This document shows positions 55,647 to 64,000 of a stretch of 64,000 bases of DNA, piece by piece. The notes beneath the pieces are model-generated. The model saw nothing but the letters and a program-made list of their open reading frames with translations. It searched no databases and had not been told where the DNA came from. The stretch covers positions 62,001-126,000 of the forward strand of contig BCIJ01000011.1 in NCBI GenBank assembly GCA_001599935.1, read 5' to 3'. Positions within the stretch are counted from its first letter, which is position 1. Each line of letters starts with the position of its first letter. The translations under genes and the position numbers were made by a program. Source of the stretch: Holtermannia corniformis (taxonomy: Eukaryota; Basidiomycota; Tremellomycetes; Holtermanniales).

Positions 55647-57214
55647 TCATCCAACTTTACTTAGAGGTGGAAAGGCGCCCGCTTTACTCAACACGACCAT
55701 CTGCTTCTCATGCGAGATATAGCCCTTCATATAGCCCTGCGGCGGATCAGCTCGTAGAGTTGGGGAAGAGAGCACACGCACCCTGTAGATCATGTTGGCG
55801 ACCATGCATTCGACTTCCTCGCTGTCGACGTTGACGCCGTGGAGGGACAACGCGGTGCCGAACGATGAGAGTGGGATCCGCGTCGACTTGTCCGATGCGA
55901 TCCAGCTGAGTGCTCGCGTCAGCAGTACCGAGCTGTCGCAGAGCACGGACGTACACTTTCTTGAACAGGCCCCGTAAACATCCCTCGCGACCCCGTTCGA
56001 CAGTCAAGTACACTCCCATGCCTACCAGCCTGGGCTGTGCCCATTCGAGCCGCTCGTCGTACGCCTGCACGTCACCAGCTTTGATCGCAGCGATGAACGG
56101 CTCGTACAACTGCGCGAGCCGCGGTTGGTCTTGGAGCAGCAGCTTGGATGGGAAGCGGCCATTCAACAGCCTCAGTGGGATGAGGTATTGCAGTATCAGC
56201 CTGGGAGTCGTAAGCTCGTATGCGCACGAAACGCACACTAGAGCACTCACTCGATGTTCCGCAACGCCTGGTAGTGGCAGTGATGCAGCGCCCATGTCAA
56301 CTCTTCGTCCGCCTTCTTTTCTTCACCGCTCATGAACGCCAACATGCCGAGGTAGAAACGCCAAGTGACTTGGTCCGAGAGTGGGGCTTGCTCCAGTGGC
56401 GGTGTCGTCGGGTCGGCCGTCACGGCGCGGATGATGTTTTTGCACAGGTTGGGCCGATTGACCTGGCTTGTCAGCTGGGATCCGCGGCAGCAAGGGCACC
56501 GACCTTGAAGTAGCACTTCAAATTGAGACCGGCTACATGGTACGTCCCTATCCGTCTCGACTCTCGGCCCTTGAACGTTCTGAGCAGTTTAGCGACTGCT
56601 TGACTGCTCCCGCACGACTCACCGATCAGTCGTGCACAGAGAGAACGCCTTCGATACCGTCCGTGCGCATTCTTCCAGTGCGACAGTCTTGCCTGTACTT
56701 GCAAACGCTATTTGATCCGCCTGTCGGCAGTCAGCTCGGTGCTGCTTGCGCTCAGTACCCACCTGCTCGGCCAACGCTCGCAGATCCTTGAGCATGGTGT
56801 ATAGAATCCCGAGGATCCACGAGCTCTGACTTTGGATGTACCGGAAGAATAGACCCATACATTGGGATTGAGCCTTATACCTGATCTGGATATCAGTAAT
56901 ATGTACAGTCTCCACATAGAACTCACGCAGCCTCGGCGTCATCTCGGTCTAGTGCTTGCAGACAAACGCAATGCAGCGGTACCAGACTATCCCACGGCTC
57001 TGGTAGTACCCTGGCAGGTGGATTGAGAGAGTAGCCCTATGAACACAAGTGAGCGCACGTCCATCATCACCTCGGAACCTACATCGAAGCCGTCTACGTT
57101 TGAAGTGAGAGAACTCGCCGTCTTGGAGTAGCACGAGATCAGTCGGGTTATTGTGAGCCCGTCTTCCTGTTGTAGACCCGTATTGAGCGCATTGATATAC
57201 TGCTGGTACTTCAT
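55647..57214 (-). CDS. PCI-domain protein, Thp1/PCID2/Csn12 family
   Basis: Spliced parts include PRLREFYVETVHITDIQIRYKAQ, WRFYLGMLAFMSGEEKKADEELTWALHHC, YLIPLRLLNGRFPSKLLLQDQ, FIAAIKAGDVQAYDERLEWAQPRLVGMGVYLTVERGR and the winged-helix end [40 protein letters not shown]. The final FPPLS is like PCID2. Members sit in TREX-2 (mRNA export, with Sac3) or near the COP9 signalosome (Csn12). The tail favours TREX-2. N-terminus at 57214 (MKYQQYINALN) is plausible. About six introns. Confidence 0.82.
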
Positions 57215-57470
57215 TGTGAAGCAGCTCTTCCAACTGCCTCAACAGCAACAGACAAACAACCCGACGCTCGTTCGATCCTAGCAACATGCTAGCAAGCTGG
57301 TGGCGCCTTCCTTCGTGGCGAGCTCTTTTGAGTGAACGCGACTTTTGAAGGGCGCCGTGGTCGCTTGGAAGGGGTTGGGACAGCGGAAGTGCTCACAATG
57401 GAGCAAACGTACAGTCCAGTATAAGCTGTGCAGCTCCAATAACTTCGAATGGTCTGCCCCATCACCTACC

Positions 57471-57779
57471 ATGCCCATCGCCATCACACCCGAGCACCGT
57501 CCCTGCCACGGCTTTGTCATGGCCGAGCCTGACCGACAAAGGCGGGCTGCGGATGGATCAGCGTATATCGTAGAGTACTGTCCCCACCCTGCGTTAGCTC
57601 CTAAAAACCTGTCGGCAGGCTGCAAAGGGAAGCGTGGCGGAAGCTGTCAAAGAGCACTCTTCTGCTCGCTGCACCACTGCAGAAGCTGCAAGATCGCAAA
57701 TGGTACGGCACCTAAAATCACGGCAGGGACAAAGTCTCCCGTAGACGAGGCTCATGCGCAAGATATTGTTGCTGCATGA
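57471..57779 (+). CDS. small Cys-rich protein, unknown family
   Basis: Single-exon frame of 102 residues, beginning MPIAITPEHRPCHGFVM. It has eight Cys: one in HRPCHG, then YCPHP, AGCKGK, SCQRALFC, HHCRSCK. The C-x2-C pair and the neighbouring His suggest metal binding. No signal peptide. Not recognised. Stops 45 bases from the end of the convergent asparagine synthetase gene. Confidence 0.45.
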   Translation: MPIAITPEHRPCHGFVMAEPDRQRRAADGSAYIVEYCPHPALAPKNLSAGCKGKRGGSCQRALFCSLHHCRSCKIANGTAPKITAGTKSPVDEAHAQDIVAA

Positions 57780-57824
57780 GATCTACAATAGTCCATTATT
57801 ACCATGCATTGCGTCAACCCGGAC

Positions 57825-59807
57825 TCAGCCCTCATACACACACTGAAAGGCAATCGTCTGCTTGATTGGACATGGCTGCTTGCGAATGAACATGTCAAAC
57901 ATGATCTGCACTGACAAGATCGTGCCCATCATGGCGTCCAGTCGACGGTGTAGAACCGTGTGGTACGGCACGACGGCTCGCCACAGGTGCTTGAGCAGCA
58001 TGATCACCTGAACGTTGAAAAGCTTGGTATCACGCAAAGCTCGCCTTGACATGTACTTTTTGAACATATCCTTGCCCGCGCGCGACTTGGCCAGGCTCGC
58101 CCAATCTGGCGCAAAGAACGGATGCTTGTGCGTCTTGGTGGTGGCTTGCGGGAGAAAGTCGCGGAACGCAGTATACAGCACCGCCTTTTCTTGTAGCTCT
58201 TCGATGTCGATGAGATAGGCTGGCGGGATAGTAGAGATAAAGTCTACAAGGTCGTTGTCGAGGAAGGGCGTCCGACCCTCGACATGGTTGGCCATCTCGA
58301 GACGATCGCCCATACAGGGAAAGATGTAGGATGCGAGTTGACGATAGTTGACCACCATGCTTGCTTGCAAGGGATGGATTGCCCAGAGTGCTGGCTTGTT
58401 GAAGCTTTCAAAAACATCGGTCGGCAACGCCCCGCTCCGCGCTACCTTGGGCCGAATGACCAGCTTACATAGGCTCTCGTAAACTGTCGCGCGAAGGAAA
58501 GTGGCCGAGGGAAAGCCCAAAGGTCGCTCGATCGACTGCCATCGCTTCGTGTCATTCCACAGAATGCCTTCTGATCGGAATTCGAGTTCGCGGAACTCAG
58601 CGTACAGCTCGCTGGCACGACGCCTGACCGTCTCCTCTGGCGACTCGCGCATACGCCACAGGCGTTCGAGCTTGAAGAACGGGTAGCCAGCCAAGACTTC
58701 ATCCGACCCTTCGCCTGTTAGGGCAACCTTGTACCCCATTGCGTGCACTTTCTTCGATAGCACCAGCTTGCCGACCGAGCTGGCGTTGGCAAAACTCATC
58801 TCTGAATGGTAGAGGGCTTCGACGAGGTGTTCGGCGAGGACATTGGCGGGGCAGGGAATGGTGTGAAACGCGACATTGTACTTTTCGGCAGCACATCGCG
58901 CGGCTGCCGCCTCGTCAAACACGCTCCCGGTGAAGGAGATGTTGAAGGCGTGTAGCTTGTCGACCTTGCCGGCGCACAAGCCGGTGACGAGGATCGAGTC
59001 AATCCCGCCGCTGAGATATGTGCACAAGGGGACGTCCGAGACCGTCCGACGCTCCACAGCGGTGCGCAGGCGTCGACGGAGACCCTTCTCCGCTTCGTCG
59101 CGTGTCATGGCAGGGTTCGTGGGGAAGGTGGGCTGCCAGTAGGGGCGTATGCTAACGGCATCATTGTCTTCGATGACCATGTAATGACCCGGCTGGAGCG
59201 CGTGGATTCCCTCGAATGGTGACTGTGTCTCCGGATACGCTCCCCAGATGGTTTGGGTGAGAAACTCTGGCGCAAAGCGGCGTGGTACGTGATCCTGAGC
59301 AAGTATCGCTTTGGCTTCCGATGCCAAGTAGATGGCGTCATCGCTCCGATGGTAGAACAGAGGCTTGATGCCAAAACGATCTCTCGCGGCGATGGTACGC
59401 CGGAGCTTCCCATCCCATATGACGAAAGCGTACTCTCCGTTGAGGTACCGGAACATGTCCAGCCCATGAGCTTGGTACAGCGCCAGAACGACCTCGGTGT
59501 CAGTCTGGGTCTTGAAGTCATATCGCATAGCAAGAAGCTGCTCCCGAAGTCGCTTGGTGTCGTAGATCTCGCCGTTGTATGATATGGCAAAGATATGTTC
59601 GCCTTCGGTCCTGATGAGCGGCTGGGGCGCCGCATGTAGGTCGACTATGCTGAGCCTGACGTGGGAGAGGCCAACACGCCCAGCATCAAAAGTAGCGTAG
59701 CCCGCCTGGTCAGGACCTCGATAGCCGATGGTGGCAGCCATTCGCTTGAGATCTTCGACATTGACAGTTCGCTGTAGACGTTTAACGATGGCCGACACCC
59801 CGCACAT
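57825..59807 (-). CDS. asparagine synthetase, AsnB type, intronless
   Basis: 660 residues in a single exon. N-terminal Ntn amidotransferase MCGVSAIV (Cys2 nucleophile), YRGPDQAG, FAISYNGEIYDTKRL (residues 74-87), DTEVVLALYQ and RDRFGIKPLFY. Synthetase part: LCTYLSGGIDSILVTGLC (SGGIDS at 266-271), ALTGEGSDEVLAGYPF, and NHVEGRTPFLDNDLVDFI. This makes asparagine or transfers amide nitrogen in secondary metabolism. Sequence and length fit the bacterial-type AsnB group and not the shorter yeast Asn1. No intron although most neighbours have many. C-terminal tail of about 60 residues is long. Confidence 0.9.
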   Translation of the reverse strand: MCGVSAIVKRLQRTVNVEDLKRMAATIGYRGPDQAGYATFDAGRVGLSHVRLSIVDLHAAPQPLIRTEGEHIFAISYNGEIYDTKRLREQLLAMRYDFKTQTDTEVVLALYQAHGLDMFRYLNGEYAFVIWDGKLRRTIAARDRFGIKPLFYHRSDDAIYLASEAKAILAQDHVPRRFAPEFLTQTIWGAYPETQSPFEGIHALQPGHYMVIEDNDAVSIRPYWQPTFPTNPAMTRDEAEKGLRRRLRTAVERRTVSDVPLCTYLSGGIDSILVTGLCAGKVDKLHAFNISFTGSVFDEAAAARCAAEKYNVAFHTIPCPANVLAEHLVEALYHSEMSFANASSVGKLVLSKKVHAMGYKVALTGEGSDEVLAGYPFFKLERLWRMRESPEETVRRRASELYAEFRELEFRSEGILWNDTKRWQSIERPLGFPSATFLRATVYESLCKLVIRPKVARSGALPTDVFESFNKPALWAIHPLQASMVVNYRQLASYIFPCMGDRLEMANHVEGRTPFLDNDLVDFISTIPPAYLIDIEELQEKAVLYTAFRDFLPQATTKTHKHPFFAPDWASLAKSRAGKDMFKKYMSRRALRDTKLFNVQVIMLLKHLWRAVVPYHTVLHRRLDAMMGTILSVQIMFDMFIRKQPCPIKQTIAFQCVYEG

Positions 59808-60736
59808 AGTCTTCAGGCCTGATGAGCGTCAGACTTGGGCTGCAAGATGGCAGGACGCCAATCCCACCTTTGACTTCATCAACCCGCCAGCGATTGAAAG
59901 GAATCGCTTCGCACTTGACAGCACCAAAGAGCGCTGCCGGCGGTCTAGCGACCGCTCTCTGTCTGCTGTTCAGCTGTTGCAGCCGAAAGTATGCGTCGAA
60001 GCTGAGCGGGTCCGTCGCCCGAAAGCATCTCGGCGCCGCATGACCTGCACGAGGCCATGGTTCGGATGCTTGATGATTGAGCGGCGCGGATCCGCACTTC
60101 GCGTGGGATCAAGGGACTGTGTGTGACGGCCATCCATGCGGCCGTGATGCTGCCGGCTACCAGGTGACATAGGAGCCGATCCGTTGCCTGGCGGACTGAC
60201 GGGCGTTGTCAGGGCCAGCCTGAGACCTTGACAACGCACGGACCTACGGCGCGAGAACAAAAGGCAATTGTCGTTCCTGTGCTGCGCGAAGTAGCAGGCA
60301 ATCTTCCTTCTGGATGCGTCGGCAGATCGTTGTATGCTTGTGCTTCTAGCAGTAGTGTACGTCTACACGAACGATGGCGAACGATGGACACCAACCGGCT
60401 CCCACGCGGCGGCGGTTGCGCCGATCACCCCTATTTTGCCAAGCTCAGAGCGTCTCCGCGCACACCGAGCCGGGCGCCGGGTTTGCGAGATGCCATCAAC
60501 GAGCAAGAGACAGGTCAGCGTTGCAAATGAATTCAGTTGACGGGCAGGATGAGACAGCGCACAAGAATCCGAGGATTGGGCAGATCATGCGATTAATATC
60601 GACTATTGACATGATTCGATGGGTATATTGATCGCTCGGTGGAGCTGAGGAGCATGCTGAGTATGATGTGCGTGGGTTGAATAGGAATGAGGTGATGTAA
60701 AGGAAAGGAAGACAGGCGGAGCTGCGGCCCCAATGA
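59808..60736. other. gap without a convincing gene
   Basis: About 930 bases between two minus-strand genes. Several open frames on either strand, none with motifs or consistent codon bias. Includes the promoter of the asparagine synthetase gene and the 3' UTR of the lysine-rich protein gene. Confidence 0.4.
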
Positions 60737-62062
60737 TCACCTCGGTTCCGATTTGACCCCGACGGCCCGCTCCAATTTAACCTTGACCTCGGTTTTGACC
60801 TTGTTCACTGCCGGTCGCTGCGAGGTGGCCGCTGGGGTAGTGTTATGTCCGCTTCCTTGGGCCTGACCACCATTCTTCTTCTTCTTCTTCTTCTTCTTCT
60901 TCTTTTGCTGCTTCTGAGCAGCCCGTTGAACAGCTTCGGTCTTGACCTGTGGTCTTGCAGCGCTCGTTGACCGCTTCTTGCCCTTCTCCACCGCCTTCTT
61001 ATCGGCCGCCCGTCTTTTTGCCGCGGCAGCTCTCGCTTCTGCTGCGGCCAACCGTCGATCCTCGGCCCGGTCTCTCTCCTCTGCCAGTTGACTCCGTTCC
61101 ACCCTCTCCTTCTCTTTCCTCATCCTCTTCTTGTTCACCTTCACACCCCTCTCTCTTGCCTCGCGGAACCACATCTCGTTCTTCATCCTGTACTTTTCCG
61201 CCTGGAAAAAGCTCCAGGGTCGCGGTAGGTTGTGGTCGTGCGCGAATAGCGTCCTGCGGCACTCGTCTGCTGGTGCCTTGGGTGGATCACCTAGGAATGA
61301 CTTGAGAGACCGTTTCTGACGCTTATATTCGAGTGCGGCTTCGTGCTCTGCAGTCGCTTTCCACATGCGCTTGAGCGGCGCATAACCGGCTGTGGCCGTC
61401 TCGAGTGCCACGCGGGCCTCGGCATATCCATCGTGCTGGGGACCATGGCGCTTTGTCTCATGCCAGTGATTCTCAGCCGCACGGAGGCGAGACAACAGCG
61501 CGGCAAAGTCAATTCCATGAAGACGAGGCTTCGCACCCGGCACGACGGAGAACTCGGTAGGCAGGAGGGTGCAAGTAGGCGGACGCCCGGCAGGTTCGAT
61601 GTATGTGGGATGGAGTCTTGCGCGAGCTGCAGGAGCCTGAGCCTGAGCAGCCAGCTGCGGCGCCGAGTATGGCGGTGTTGCCCAGCGGCTCGCACGGGCC
61701 GCCTGCCCCGAGCTTTCGACCATGTGCTTTGGCGGCTCATCAAGGATTTCGATGTCACTATCGTCGCTGCCACTCGAGGATACGACGCGACGCATCTTAC
61801 GCTTCATGCCGCGTGTGATGACTGCACCGTTGCGCCCCGAGCGGCGTCGCCTTGAGCTGCCATCATCGTCGGTAGACCTAGCAGAACTCGACGAGGCGTC
61901 GCCGAAGCTCGATTCATCAGAGTCTGATCCTTGGCGGTGATCGCTGCCTTCCGAGGAAGATTCAGACTCTGTCACATATGACCAGACGCTGATAGCCGGC
62001 GAAGTCGATACGGACCGCGACCTTTGCCGAGCTGTCTGTGCGCGATGCCGAGTCGACACCAT
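60737..62062 (-). CDS. Lys-rich protein with SUMO-related motifs
   Basis: Intronless, 441 residues from ATG 62062. N-terminal Ser/Asp-rich region, then SGSDDSDIEILDEPP, a classical SUMO-interacting motif (hydrophobic IEIL flanked by acids and Ser). Middle has SVVPGAKPRLHGIDFAALLSRLRAAE and AHDHNLPRPWSFFQAEKYRMKNEMWFREARERG. A long Arg/Lys/Glu helix follows. A run of 11 Lys precedes four psi-K-x-E sites near the end: VKTE, VKTE, VKLE, VKSE. No known enzyme domain. Likely nuclear. Reads as a SUMO-modified or SUMO-binding factor; role unknown. Confidence 0.65.
   Translation of the reverse strand: MVSTRHRAQTARQRSRSVSTSPAISVWSYVTESESSSEGSDHRQGSDSDESSFGDASSSSARSTDDDGSSRRRRSGRNGAVITRGMKRKMRRVVSSSGSDDSDIEILDEPPKHMVESSGQAARASRWATPPYSAPQLAAQAQAPAARARLHPTYIEPAGRPPTCTLLPTEFSVVPGAKPRLHGIDFAALLSRLRAAENHWHETKRHGPQHDGYAEARVALETATAGYAPLKRMWKATAEHEAALEYKRQKRSLKSFLGDPPKAPADECRRTLFAHDHNLPRPWSFFQAEKYRMKNEMWFREARERGVKVNKKRMRKEKERVERSQLAEERDRAEDRRLAAAEARAAAAKRRAADKKAVEKGKKRSTSAARPQVKTEAVQRAAQKQQKKKKKKKKKKNGGQAQGSGHNTTPAATSQRPAVNKVKTEVKVKLERAVGVKSEPR
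60873..60902 (+). repeat. (TTC)10 microsatellite in coding sequence
   Basis: A perfect run of ten TTC units; on the minus strand it encodes most of the poly-lysine tract of the SUMO-motif protein. Expansion or contraction keeps the frame. Confidence 0.9.
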
Positions 62063-62855
62063 GACCACACTACGCTATCAGTTTTCAGCCGTTAATCACA
62101 GAGCTGAACAGCTCTGAGCAACTCACCTCGACGTCCGCAGGCCGTGTAGCTCACCTCGAGTTGATCTTTCACGCTGCCGTACGGTCAAGAAGTTGAGATG
62201 TGGCTCACGTGTGGCTACGTAAGAAGCGATCGGGCGATCAATCTTTTGTGTTTCTCCTGTCATGCACACATGTCCGTGCTTTTTGCAAGCTTGTAACGCA
62301 CAGCGTGGGAGCAGCGGCGACGCTTGACAGGAACTGACGACACTGACGCGGAATGGCATTGCTGACATCAAGCGGAACTGCCGAACCCAGACAACTGCAA
62401 AGCCGCGACCTCCCGGGGGCCCGAGCGGAAGCAATCCCTGGTCGAGTGCCTGAGCATGCGGGGTTAACGCTCCCACCAGCTGTTGTCACGCAACCGCTGC
62501 TGCAATCTCCTCGTAGCTCGGGTCATCTCTGACTCACGCGAGCCTGCAATCCGGTTCCTGCTCACGTATGATCATGGCCGCCGTCGGCCGAGACGATCTA
62601 GAGCTTCTCTGAACGCTGCCGCCGCCGCCCGCGCCAACCCTGTGTCAGCAAGTGTCGTACTCCCGCATCAGAGCGCTCATTGATTCTCGCTCAATACTCC
62701 CGCTGGTCAGCTACACACGATCACCCACACAAACACCAGCCAAGCCTTCGACGACCCAGGCAAAACGGACAAAGGGGTGTGCTTCGTGCGGCGGCCGAAG
62801 GCGAGAGCGAGCACTTGGACAGCGGCAGACGCGGTAGCAGTACCCACTGACAGCA
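62063..62855. promoter_or_regulatory. divergent promoter region
   Basis: 793 bases between the lysine-rich gene (minus) and the phosphatase gene (plus). Short open frames on both strands are not supported by motifs. No tRNA seen. Confidence 0.35.
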
Positions 62856-64000
62856 ATGGCGACGTCTATCATGGTACCGTCTCACCGCCCGGTGACTCCG
62901 CCAGTGAATGCACTCTCGGCGCCGTCCACGCCGGTAACGACGACAGCTCGTGCGCCTCGGGGGGTGCACGAGCTCAAGAGCCAAGGACCGGAGGCGACCG
63001 TGATGGAGCGCTGCAAGTCAGCAGAGGCGAGCATATGCTGCACACGCATCGATCAAGAGTCTGGTCGGATGGGTAGATCCAGAGACACTACGCCCGCGCC
63101 GCTTCTTTTCACTTCGCCACCAATACCATCAGAGCGCTTGCAGAGCTTGGGTCGTGCTGGTTCTGTCACACCGGCTGAACCGGCCGTCACTCCTGAAGTC
63201 GCACGCGCGATCGAGGATGAGAACCACAAGGTGGAAGAGCAGAAGATCTGGGGTATGGAGCGATGGGGCTGGGAACCTGAACGCAAGGAGGTTCGCCGCG
63301 GTGTGCGGTTGGTCGGAGGCGAAGAGGTGCGTTCTTTGGTGCCTTCAGCTGCTCAAGGCTAAATGATGCTCAGCTTCCTGGTCTGCTTGAAAAGCATGCG
63401 CTGGTCGACACGCCGTCCCAAGTGCTATTTCCTTGGCTGCATGGGATCAGTGATGATGGGGACAAGGGCCGCGAGATGGCCGCTTTCTTTGGGTGTGTAG
63501 TCGGGAAGCTGGCGATTGGTATAACTAACGGTGGGTGTAGTAAGGCCGCGCCGTTCGAGCCTCCTGCTTATCGCGGACTGTGCGTTCTTGTCGCTCCGCC
63601 GGCAGCAACTGCGCCAGCGCGCCCAAACGCTCACCGCGCAATAACCGACGTCTCTCATCCAACCGCTATACCGCCACCCAATTCACCTGCCCCCGTGCCA
63701 CGCACCTTATCCGACAATGACTCACCCACGCCCACCCGTAATTCTCCCGTCTCAGACCCCGTCGCTCTCCCTAACCCACTACCATCGCCATCACGAGACC
63801 GTTCCCAAACCTTTTCGTCGAGCACAACATCTGCAGATTCGTATGATTCTAACACCACCGCCGCCACGTCTGTGTCTTCATTCTACGAGGACAAGGACGA
63901 GGACAAGGGTCCTCTTGCGCTCGGTGTGCACACCGAGGAACCAGAAGAGACGACCGACGTCATCATGCACCCTTGCGAGTCAAAGCGCTCGGGGCTAGAT
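62856..64000 (+). CDS. dual-specificity phosphatase-like protein (N-terminal part)
   Basis: Begins MATSIMVPSHRPVTPP. An exon after a 47-base intron reads LPGLLEKHALVDTPSQVLFPWLHGISDDGDKGREMAAFFG and then APFEPPAYRGLCVLVAPP: this leader is a feature of fungal dual-specificity phosphatases of the Msg5/Rok1 type that act on MAP kinases. It continues with a Ser/Pro-rich part that is open to the window edge (last residues HPCESKRSGLD). The catalytic HC-x5-R motif would lie to the right and is not seen, so the assignment rests on the leader alone. Confidence 0.55.

Noticed and set aside
59728..60126. 132-codon plus-strand frame upstream of AsnB
   Set aside because: Overlaps the AsnB start antisense, no motif.
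1..64000. Secondary metabolite or operon-like cluster (AsnB, velvet, glycosyltransferases)
   Set aside because: These genes are tens of kb apart and separated by unrelated housekeeping genes on both strands.
1..64000. CRISPR, insertion sequences, retrotransposon terminal repeats
   Set aside because: No regularly spaced direct repeats, no integrase, transposase or reverse transcriptase motif seen.

Overview
This window comes from a basidiomycete fungus, probably a yeast-like or small-genome lineage. The coding potential is eukaryotic: split genes, no operons, and no bacterial RNA or mobile genes seen. Introns are numerous and very short, mostly 42-60 bases. They typically have GTNNGT donors, a CTGAC or CTAAC branch site a few bases before the acceptor, and a CAG or TAG acceptor. 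The protein set (CAP10-type glycosyltransferase, velvet regulator, exocyst Sec3, Nim1-type kinase, C2H2 plus Zn2Cys6 factors) fits Basidiomycota; the exact lineage is not determined. No tRNA, rRNA, CRISPR or transposon was seen.

Left third (1-14 kb): the end of an unknown gene; an FHA-domain Tos4/Plm2-type protein; glycyl-tRNA synthetase with two candidate start codons; a TRAIP-like RING protein sharing a divergent AT-rich promoter with it; an Och1-like mannosyltransferase; an alpha/beta hydrolase; then a tandem array of four small coiled-coil protein genes that match no family I know (one with a broken frame); then dynein light chain LC8.

Middle (14-41 kb): Eaf3/MRG15 chromatin protein, a transcription factor combining C2H2 fingers and a Zn2Cys6 cluster, an asparaginase-ankyrin protein, a Ran-family protein with substitutions in nearly every nucleotide-binding motif, a phosphoglycerate mutase-family protein, a CAP10 glycosyltransferase, a Gin4/Hsl1-type kinase, an orphan gene, the ecdysoneless homologue, exocyst Sec3 and a velvet-domain regulator.

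Right third (41-64 kb): CAND1, mitochondrial bS16m, RNA polymerase I subunit A43, GMP synthase, an orphan, an Sds3-type Sin3-complex subunit, PI31 proteasome inhibitor, a Thp1/PCID2-type PCI protein, a small cysteine-rich protein, an intronless AsnB-type asparagine synthetase, a lysine-rich protein with SUMO-related motifs, and the start of a dual-specificity phosphatase cut by the window edge.

Most genes are unrelated housekeeping genes on alternating strands, so this is not a pathway cluster. The two most unusual items are the small coiled-coil gene array at 10.6-13.0 kb and the degenerate Ran paralogue at 21.8-22.8 kb. Exon structures were inferred by eye from reading frames, splice signals and family similarity; gene ends marked as uncertain should be checked against RNA data.
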